The translations under genes and the position numbers were made by a program. 64,000 bases of DNA, taken from positions 27,986,858 through 28,050,857 of the forward strand of contig NC_073696.1 of NCBI RefSeq assembly GCF_029784165.1. The letters run 5' to 3'. The notes under the pieces are model-generated. The model made no database searches and was not told where the DNA came from. It was given only the letters and a program-made list of their open reading frames with translations. Source of the stretch: Wyeomyia smithii. Taxonomy: Eukaryota > Arthropoda > Insecta > Diptera > Culicidae. Position 1 is the first letter of the stretch. Every line of letters starts with the position of its first letter. This document shows, in pieces, positions 57,055 to 64,000 of this stretch.

Positions 57055-57498
57055 TTAGATGGTTCCCGGAGCCGGAGCCAGGTTAAGCTGCTGCTGGGAA
57101 ACGGCATGTCCGGGAAGGGGAGCCACATGCACTGAACCACGGTTGGCGGTAACGGAGGTAGCACCAGGAACCACTCCGGCGTGGTGCGCAACGGACGCTA
57201 CTGGTCCATGAACGGGACCAGCCCAGTGTGGGCCTGCAATGACGGCTGCTGGCAGCGCTGGGTAGGCGGCGTGGACAGCGGCGTGCGACAGAGCTCCATA
57301 GGGATGGGCCAGAACGTTCGCTTGTATCACAGTTGGGGCTCCCCAGTGAGCGTATGGCCAGCCACCGAATGGCAGAGCTTCCGAGACGACAACGGCCAGA
57401 GCCAAGATGACTGCAGCTACCATGCACTAAGAAGTTGAAGAAAAATAAAACTTTTATAGTTATACTGGCAGAATTCAAACTAGAAGAAATACCTTCAT
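57055..57498 (-). CDS. Ala/His/Pro-rich low-complexity cuticle-like protein 1
   Basis: Exons 57493-57498 (ATGAAG) and 57055-57426 with a 66-bp intron; acceptor TTAG then TGC. The product is 125 aa: signal peptide MKCMVAAVILALAVVVSEA, a short aromatic start (FGGWPYAHWG), an Ala/His/Pro-rich middle, and a C-terminal block HHAGVVPGATSVTANRG..VHVAPL..GHAVSQQQ..APAPGTI shared almost unchanged with the 58.7-kb gene. The VPxxxSV....xVH layout recalls retinin-like or CPLCA/CPLCG cuticular proteins; the exact family is not certain. It has the same exon plan as the W-rich genes. TATATAAA is the complement of 57597-57605. Confidence 0.82.
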
Positions 57499-58605
57499 GA
57501 TTGGTCTGTTCTGTTGGTTTGGTTCCGCGTTTTTGGCAGCTAGTGGCGGTAGAACACCTGAATTAATTATGAACAGTAAACCCACCCTGGTCAGGTTTAT
57601 ATAGCGAATTCACCCCGAGAGCGTTGGTGATCCGATTGGAATGGTCTGAGTTTTTCTCGAGTCCGATCCCTTTGCGTCCCCGTTTTCTGCATTAGATCGA
57701 ACAGAAACGGCATGATGGCGAGGTGACTGGCAACCCGCGGACATATGGATAATGCAATGCACAGTGAATGCAAGTGTGAGAGAAGTTTTGAATCTGGCGT
57801 TCAGTGTTCGGCTTGCCATATGGGATTCTTGGTCGATGGGGGCGCGCGAGCTCTTTTCTTGGCTCTGCTGGGGCGACGGTGATTTCGTACATAAACTCTC
57901 GCACTCGATCTAGGCGGAAAATGGATCAGTGAACTTGAAATAGTTTTCTCGGCGGTGGTGATCGTCGCGAGGTTGCCAGTTTTTTGGCTCTGATTTACGA
58001 TCAAATAAAAATTGTACTTTTAGTAGTAGGACGTCGAACTAGACTCCATTCACGCGGTTGCCGATCAATCGTTCATCACTGGCATCACTTCTGGTGGCTG
58101 TTTTAGAACGACCATTGCATTGATCGCACCCTTCGCTGTGGCACCCGGACGGACACCACTGTTAAAGTGTCTCTGCGTGTTGAAGTTGCAAACTTCTTTT
58201 CCCAGACAGATTGAATGCAGTTTTTACTCTGCCCTCGGTGAGGGTTCCGAATACTAGGACAAGCGGAACAGAAAACCAGAAAGCGAGAGTGAGAGTGAGA
58301 GTTCATACCTGTGTTCACAACTGTGCTATGGGGTGTTGTAGCAGAGCAGCACCGCCAGAACGATCGGGACCCGTTTCTGCCCTGGGTCGATTAATTGCTG
58401 CTGCAGTTCACCGTTCCTGAGCGCGTACTTGAGGCGGAGGAATGTACGCCTATTACATGATTATTGTTAGATAAGTTTTTTCCCTTCTTGCTTCTTTTTG
58501 TTGTTGTTGCATGTGCGATCTATTTACCAGCCATTAGAAACCATATGAGGGAACTATATGAATTGAATGGTAGAACTTAGAATTCGAGAGCGTACTTCGG
58601 TTCGG
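57499..58605. promoter_or_regulatory. Divergent intergenic region of the Ala-rich pair
   Basis: About 1.2 kb separates the start codons, much longer than in the W-rich pairs and noticeably less AT-rich than the rest of the window. The minus-side TATA box lies at 57597-57605 (complement). ORFs here are short and lack motifs. A GAGAGTGAGAGTGAGAGTT repeat (58285-58303) is GAGA-factor-like. It may hold enhancers rather than a gene. Confidence 0.5.
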
Positions 58606-58696
58606 TATAAATAGTCACACTGTCGTTCGGATAATCATCAAATTTAGATCTAGCGTTCAAGTGTGCAGTTCCAACTTTCCCGCTTAATTACCAACT
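58606..58696 (+). promoter_or_regulatory. Core promoter and leader of the 58.7-kb gene
   Basis: TATAAATAG at 58606-58614. The start site is expected around 58635 (TCGGATAATCATC region). The leader ends TTACCAACTATGAAG. Confidence 0.7.
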
Positions 58697-59140
58697 ATGA
58701 AGGTAGTTGATAGTACTGAGAAGTAACCCAAGGATAGCAGGATCTAATAAAACTATTTTTCCTACCATCCATAGTGCATAATCGCTGCAGTCATTTTGGC
58801 CATGGCCGTCGTGGCGGAAGCCGGAGTCTATCCGTGGGGTTGGCCACATGCAGCTGCAGTTCCGGCTGCCGTTCCAGTTGCCGCATGGCCAGCCGCTGGA
58901 TGGCCCTACGCTGCCGCTCCTTGGGCTGCTGCTGCTCACTGGCCTGCTGCTCTGCCAGCTGTTCATGCTGCCCCATACTACGCTGCTCCTCATGCTCCGG
59001 TCACTGCTCATCATGCAGGTGTTGTTCCGGGTGCTGTTTCGGTCACTGCTAACCGTGGCGCGGTCCATGTTGCCCCCCTGGCAGGTCATGCCGTTTCCCA
59101 GCAGCAGCTGAATCTCGCTCCGGCCCCAGGAACCATCTAA
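58697..59140 (+). CDS. Ala/His/Pro-rich low-complexity cuticle-like protein 2
   Basis: Exons 58697-58702 (ATGAAG) and 58775-59140 with a 72-bp intron. The product is 123 aa: signal peptide MKCIIAAVILAMAVVAEAG, then VYPWGWPHAA, a run of Ala/Trp/Pro (AAWPAAGWPYAAAPWAAAA), HAAPYYAAPHAPVTA, and the conserved C-terminal HHAGVVPGAVSVTANRG block ending APAPGTI. Secretion and cuticle incorporation are inferred. The Trp residues in the middle (about eight) make it compositionally intermediate between the W-rich family and Ala-rich cuticular proteins. AATAAA lies at 59366-59371. Overlapping ORFs in other frames are GC-rich shadows. Confidence 0.84.
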
Positions 59141-59564
59141 GTTGATCTCTAGTCCTGGAAATTCGGCCCGCCCCCTGAACCCTGCGATGCGACTGGCGAG
59201 AGATTCTCCCAAGGATGACAATTGTGCAATGCAATGAAACTCTGCTAGAGGGAAGTGATATACTCATTAGGTGGTAAGGAAGCATGAATGCTGTCAGCGG
59301 AAAACGTGTTAACTAAAAACTGAACTTCATCGGAGATTTACAGTATTTACACAGAGCAAGATTGAAATAAAAATGAACGCCATTTTTATGTCAAAAAGAA
59401 TGTGATCTTTTCATTAGAATAAGAGTGATTCGATTGGATAAAAAGTCCTTAGGTGAACCAAAAATCCTTACCGATTCATGTCAGTACCCGTTCGTAATCA
59501 GTTTGAAACGAATGTTGCGAGGTGTCTTATTTTTGATGTGAAATAACGTCTTGCGGTAACATTC

Positions 59565-59815
59565 TGGAATAGGGGTGCAAATTGAAGTACCGAAAACATC
59601 GAACGCGTCACAAATATTGTCCATTTTCGAATGCTTATAACGAAGTCTGTTTACAACGGATTTTCTTCATTCTTGCAGCAATCGATTGGAAAATTAGTTA
59701 GGCGTCCACCAAAATGCGGGTATTTGCGATTTTATGGTAATAACTTTTGTACTATTGAAAAATGTAAAGTCTTATTTCGAATCTTGTGTGTGGTATGGGA
59801 TGGTTGCTAGCGTAG
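59565..59815 (-). repeat. Reverse-oriented copy of the dispersed repeat
   Basis: AGGGGTGCAAATTGAAG, CGAATGCTTATAACG, CGGATTTTCTTCATTCTTGCAGCAATCGATTGGAAAATTA and CTATTGAAAAATGTAAAGTCTTA align in order with the complement of 3470-3705. Confidence 0.72.
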
Positions 59816-59999
59816 AATTTGGAAATTTTTTTTATCATATAACTCAAATTAGCACATCGAAACACATGAATGGATAGAAATATTACTGCAGTGCTTTTTC
59901 GATTTTATTAACAGTCGTTTTTATCATTATTCGCCAAATTTACGCTCGATTTTCTTATGATTTTTTTTTCGTTTCTATCAAGCTTTTCCAAAAAAAAAA

Positions 60000-60640
60000 A
60001 AACCCAGCGGTGAGAGCCAGCCTTTCTCATTCAAACTTATTATATGTTAAAATAGATTTACACGATTTAAGAGAAAAAATACTCCTTGAAAAATTCTGCT
60101 GGTTTCATTTTTCGCTCTAAATAAGGAATTTTCGATAGCCAACAGAACAACTATGTAATGTTCGGTACATTCAAAACCTAACATTCACACACATTTGAGC
60201 TTTCATTGAAACATACATATGCAAATACCATGAAATAAATATGTTTCAAATACATCACGCGAAAAATCCAGATGACTACTTCGGGTTACCGGAATACATC
60301 CTAAAATGGCCAAATTTTGCCTAATCCGGGTATTTCGATGGCGAAGATGCCGACTTTCAGTTTTTTGGATAACAACTTAAGACGACCAAATATCGTCTAT
60401 TATAAGTATTGCGGAAGCGTTGCACCCAGAGGTCAGAAATCAACTTAGGACGCCATTTTAAATTTCTAGAGACATAATAGCTTCCGATTTCTGGAAAACA
60501 TCCTTAAAGGGACAAACATTACCCAATGTTTTTCAGGAACATTATCCCGGGCTCGCAAGCCGGGAGTCAACTCCATATTTCAATTTGAAACCCGATTTTG
60601 CTTTCGGTTTCTGGAGAACTTCCTTAAATTGTCAAATAAA
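60000..60640 (-). repeat. Inverted counterpart of 31.04-31.82 kb
   Basis: From CAGCGGTGAGAGCCAGCCTTTCTCATTC through GATAGCCAACAGAACAACTAT, GGCGAAGATGCCGACTTTCAG, GTCAGAAATCAACTTAGGACGCCATTTTAAATTTCTAGA and CCCGGGCTCGCAAGCCGGGAG, the blocks appear in the same order in the complement of about 31040-31815. It is a second, older dispersed family attached to the end of the 26-35 kb repeat. Confidence 0.7.
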
Positions 60641-60651
60641 ATACAATGAAG

Positions 60652-60828
<177 letters not shown>

Positions 60829-62080
60829 TATATATACACCACATTCAGACCTTTAATGGGGAGCAGAATCTTAAAATTGGGAAACGTCTGTTTAAAATCG
60901 GAAAAACTGGAGTCCACACTGCGAAATTTTGAATTTTTAGAACCATTACCTGAAGTTATTGTTTTCATCTTTGGAATCAGTTTCCTCTTTAAACTTTGTA
61001 AAATCTATAGCCGGAAAATTGTAAATCGTAATTTCTAATTACAAATAACAATATTAGAAATCCAAAATCTATACTTTACCATTGGTTTTAAATTTAGTAA
61101 GTGAACTTTTAAGTCTATACCCCAAAATCAAACGGAAATTAAACCCGTTGCGCAATCTGTTACACGAAATCTTATTTCTAGAATTTCTTAGACGGAATTT
61201 TCGAAATTGGAACTAGATACGAAATCGAAAACTCTCATCCATGACCTCGAGATTTCAAGTTCAAAACAGATGATCCGTATTCTAGAATTCAGATTTTGGA
61301 TATTTGCGGTCCCCAATTTGATATATAGGCTTTGACCCAAGAAATTGGAGGTTGAACAATGATATTGAAAAGCCTGAACTTATAATTTGCTATCCACGAT
61401 CCGAAACTTCGAAATTCAAGATGTGATCCGTATTTATAGTATTTATTAGATTTTCAATTTCTTTAACAAAATTAATAAAATTTTCGTTTTCACCATCCTG
61501 GGTATTTTGAATTCCTGGCAACATATTTTTTCACATTATCTGAAATAAGTTTCTGTTTATTATTCTCCAAACTATTTTTCTATAAAATTTCCTGGATTGA
61601 TTTTTTTCTCAGATCGCGGCAAATTAGACACTGTACATTACAAAACGCTCGGATTGTAATTCGTTATACTCGTGACTCGTCAGTAAGACAACCCCTTCGC
61701 AAAATTTATATCATTCACTACAAGACTCTAGCTGTACTCATGAATTAAATGTACAATTGAAAACATAAAATCGGCAGCTAATTTCTCCTTGTATTATTTT
61801 GGGAAGAAAGTGATTCAGTTTTAGTTTTGTTTTGAACTACGGAAAATTTTCTCCAGTTAACTCTTCTGCAATCTTAATGGGTTATGAATGATGAAACTGA
61901 TGATTACTTCAGATAATTGTTGTTTATGAACCTAAGTCTCAAGGTTAGAAGAGTTTATTTAAAAAAAAAGTACTGTGTGTTTAAATATACATATTTTAGT
62001 TTTATTTGATTTGTATCAATCAACAATTACAAATTCAATTAAATCATTATTCCAATTGAACCAGCTCTGAAGAATATCAT
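60829..62080. other. AT-rich intergenic DNA, no gene recognised
   Basis: Degenerate AATTTTGAAATTC-like texture at 60880-61460, then AT-rich sequence to the end of the next gene. No coding signal. Confidence 0.4.
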
Positions 62081-62087
62081 TTCGGAT

Positions 62088-62619
62088 TTACCATTTCGAC
62101 TGAACAAGAACCTTTTCTACTGGAGCAACATAGGCAACCTGCTTGGCTACTGGAACGACGGTCTTAACGACTTCCGGATGATCCCAACCGTACGCACCAG
62201 CTCCGTAGCTTCCCCATGGCAGACCCCACGAGTCGACTTTCACCGATGGAACAACAGTCTTAGCAAAGTTCTGATATCCCCATCCAGCTCCATAGGATCC
62301 CCATGGTTGAGCCCAGGAATTGACCTTATCGTAGCCACCATAATATCCATCCCATGCGTTGTTGTACAAACCGGATGCTGGCCAAGAGGAGGCCCACGTT
62401 TTGGCGTAAGGGTAAGCAGCCACTTGGTGACCATTCCAGCCGTTGTTCCAGGATTTCCATCCAGCAGAGTGTGATGGCCAATATGAGGATTGTACGTAGG
62501 ATCCCTGAGCAGCGACAGCCAGAGTGGCAACCAGCAATGCAGCGAAAACCTAGTTTAAATGATAAAAAAATAAATACAACTCTTAACCAATGTAAAGTAT
62601 ATTTTTATCAAACCTTCAT
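62088..62619 (-). CDS. W-rich low-complexity cuticular protein, type a (CPLCW-like)
   Basis: Exons 62614-62619 (ATGAAG) and 62088-62549 with a 64-bp intron; 155 aa. Signal peptide MKVFAALLVATLAVAAQGS, SYWPSHSAGW, GWKSWNNGWNGHQ (the shortest NGW stretch among type a genes, with Lys replacing Asn), AYPYAKTWASSWPASG, WAQPWGSYGAGWG, KTVVPSVKVDSWGLPWGSYGAGAYGWD, VAPVEKVLVQSKW. The shortened tail matches the 24.2-kb gene. Divergent from the 63.1-kb gene. Confidence 0.86.
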
Positions 62620-63061
62620 TGTGAAAATGGTTTGTAACGTATTGAAGCAGCTGGGCTTGAGGATAAACTGTGGTTGACACTAACAAAGTCTGGCTGTTTT
62701 ATACTCGGTAGAAATGTTTTTCAAAGGAAGTTCCCATCAACTATTTAATCAGTATTAATTATCATTAGTTTGTCACTTCCTCCAGTACCTGAAACTAGTG
62801 GCTTTAATTTTTGTTCGAATAAATTATCAGTGCTTGTGAACATTATAAGCAACAATCGAAATCTAAACCATCGATCGAAAGGAAATAAAACAAATTGTTA
62901 TCAGGAAGTGCAATTGCTAAACCTGTGACAAAAACGTTGAAACCAATCAAGTAATAAATATCAACTTAGTATATAAACGCGCACAAGTATCACTTAACCA
63001 CAGTATCTCACAAATATCATCATCGTTCTCCTAGCTAATTGAACTTCAAACATCAAACGAA
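62620..63061. promoter_or_regulatory. Shared divergent promoter region, a/b pair 4
   Basis: 442 bp between start codons. The minus TATAAAA is the complement of 62697-62703. The plus TATAAA is at 62972-62977, with TAACCACAGTATCTCAC about 25-30 bp downstream. The middle of the region does not obviously match the other a/b promoters. Confidence 0.7.
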
Positions 63062-63663
63062 ATGAAGGTTAGTTTTACTAAAACCAATTGTTCACGAGCA
63101 TAGAATAAAAGTTCTGTACTCATTAGGTTATTTCTGCCATATTGCTTGCAACGCTGGCGGTTGCCGCTCAAGGATCCTACGCCCCAGCATCCTATTGGCC
63201 ATCTCACTCGGGTGGTTGGAACTCCTGGAACAACGGATGGAATGGAAATCAGGTGGCTTCGTACCCATACGCTAAAACGTGGGCTTCTTCGTGGCCAGCA
63301 GCTGGTTTGTACAGCAACGGATGGAACGGTCACTATGGTGCTGTAGAAAAAGTCCCCTCATGGGGTCAACCTTGGGGAAGCTACGGTGCTAAGACAATTA
63401 TTCCATCAGTGAAGGTTAATGCTTGGGATCAACCTTGGGGAAACTACGGTGCCGGATGGGGATATGAAAACGTTGCTAAAACCGTTGTGCCATCGGTGAA
63501 GGTCAACTCGTGGGGTCTGCCATGGGGAAGCTACGGAGCTGGTGCCTATGGTTGGGAACAACCGGAAGTGATTAAGACTGTCGTTCCAGTGGCCAAACAG
63601 GTCGCATATGTGGCTCCAGTACATGCTGGTGTAGAGAAGGTTCTTGTGCAGCCTAAATGGTAA
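63062..63663 (+). CDS. W-rich low-complexity cuticular protein, type b, with an extra module (CPLCW-like)
   Basis: Exons 63062-63067 (ATGAAG) and 63127-63663 with a 59-bp intron. At 180 aa it is the longest family member here. Signal peptide MKVISAILLATLAVAAQGS, SYWPSHSGGW, GWNSWNNGWNGNQ, SYPYAKTWASSWPAAG, then three PWG modules instead of two: WGQPWGSYGAK, WDQPWGNYGAGWG and WGLPWGSYGAGAYGWE, joined by IIPSVKVNA and VVPSVKVNS linkers. The tail is VAPVHAGVEKVLVQPKW. The extra ~24-residue unit fits an internal duplication of linker plus module. AATAAA lies at 63682-63687. Confidence 0.88.
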
Positions 63664-63744
63664 ATCAAATTGGATGTTGTGAATAAATTGAAATTCAACC
63701 ATTACAAAAATGTGTTTTGTTCGTTTATTTATTTTTCTTGAGAA

Positions 63745-63983
63745 ACATTTCAAAAGGTCCTATCTGCTTTGATCGATTTTTTGATCGATCACTTTCATTC
63801 AATCACCACAACTCATTAAACACCTTTTATGACGCGATATTTATACAAAATGATAGCGGCGGGATCACTCTTGCCTCCTGAATGAAAACCACGCTTGGGA
63901 GACTTACTAGAGCTGAACCATTACCAAAATGAAAAGACCCTCCGGAAAAAAACGATGAAAGCAGATAGGACCTTTTGAAATGT
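63745..63983. mobile_element. MITE with 26-bp TIRs (239 bp)
   Basis: ACATTTCAAAAGGTCCTATC (then TGCTTT) at 63745-63770 is repeated exactly in reverse complement at 63958-63983. A smaller palindrome, GATCGATTTTTTGATCGATC, lies inside the left end. No coding capacity; no clear target duplication. Confidence 0.9.
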
Positions 63984-64000
63984 TCATCTAGTTTTGAATG

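Noticed and set aside
58774..59221. Overlapping ORFs of 87-177 codons at the 58.7-kb gene
   Set aside because: Shadows of a GC-rich Ala/Pro coding exon; the signal peptide, splice sites and paralogy identify the real frame.

Overview
The window looks like a chromosomal segment from a mosquito, probably a culicine with a large, repeat-rich genome. The evidence is AT-rich intergenic DNA packed with transposon debris, short phase-0 introns with GT..AG ends, TATA-driven single-purpose genes, and a tandem array of tryptophan-rich secreted proteins. These resemble the low-complexity cuticular proteins of mosquitoes called CPLCW. The species assignment and the CPLCW label are inferences from pattern recognition; no search was run.

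Layout. (1) 1-3340: a 5'-truncated, broken R1-type non-LTR retrotransposon ending in poly(A) and CA-rich DNA. (2) 3.4-8.1 kb: gene-poor DNA with a tRNA-like SINE head, a ~175-bp tandem satellite and a long TA run. (3) 8.1-18.8 kb: first cuticle block, with divergent pairs at 8.1/8.9 and 10.9/11.8 kb, a pair with one dead member at 16.9/17.3 kb and a promoterless gene at 18.3 kb. A long hairpin (13.0-13.3 kb) and a 1.28-kb repeat lie between them. (4) 20.5-23.5 kb: a TIR-bounded, non-coding pogo-like element. (5) 24.2-25.8 kb: a cuticle pair with one pseudogene. (6) 26-35 kb: a nest of inverted and direct copies of one dispersed repeat, carrying a complete insertion of a LINE derivative that encodes only an ORF1/Gag-like protein. 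(7) 35.5-43.7 kb: MITEs, a Jockey-type RT relic, a cuticle pair (36.4/37.4 kb), a full SINE with target-site duplications and two TIR elements. (8) 44.0 kb: a divergent cuticle gene. (9) 47.6-51.1 kb: another cuticle pair and the second 1.28-kb repeat. (10) 51-57 kb: repeats and a mariner-like transposase relic. (11) 57.0-59.1 kb: two divergent Ala/His/Pro-rich cuticle-like genes. (12) 60-64 kb: repeats, a final cuticle pair and a hairpin MITE.

Gene logic. Thirteen intact W-rich genes and two Ala-rich genes share one architecture: a 6-nt coding first exon (ATGAAG, Met-Lys), a 50-72 bp phase-0 intron, then one exon with the rest of the signal peptide and the mature protein. W-rich genes fall into four types. 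a: 150-165 aa, SAGW start, tail ending PKW or SKW. b: the usual partner of a. D: ~120 aa with a SLHVAPVP tail. E: ~125 aa with STVWPSHYGG and NGW repeats. They occur as divergent a/b or D/E pairs with 336-442 bp between start codons. The 36-38 and 47-49 kb pairs are inverted relative to the others. The products are presumably secreted by epidermal cells into cuticle, and each pair may be co-regulated from the shared intergenic DNA.
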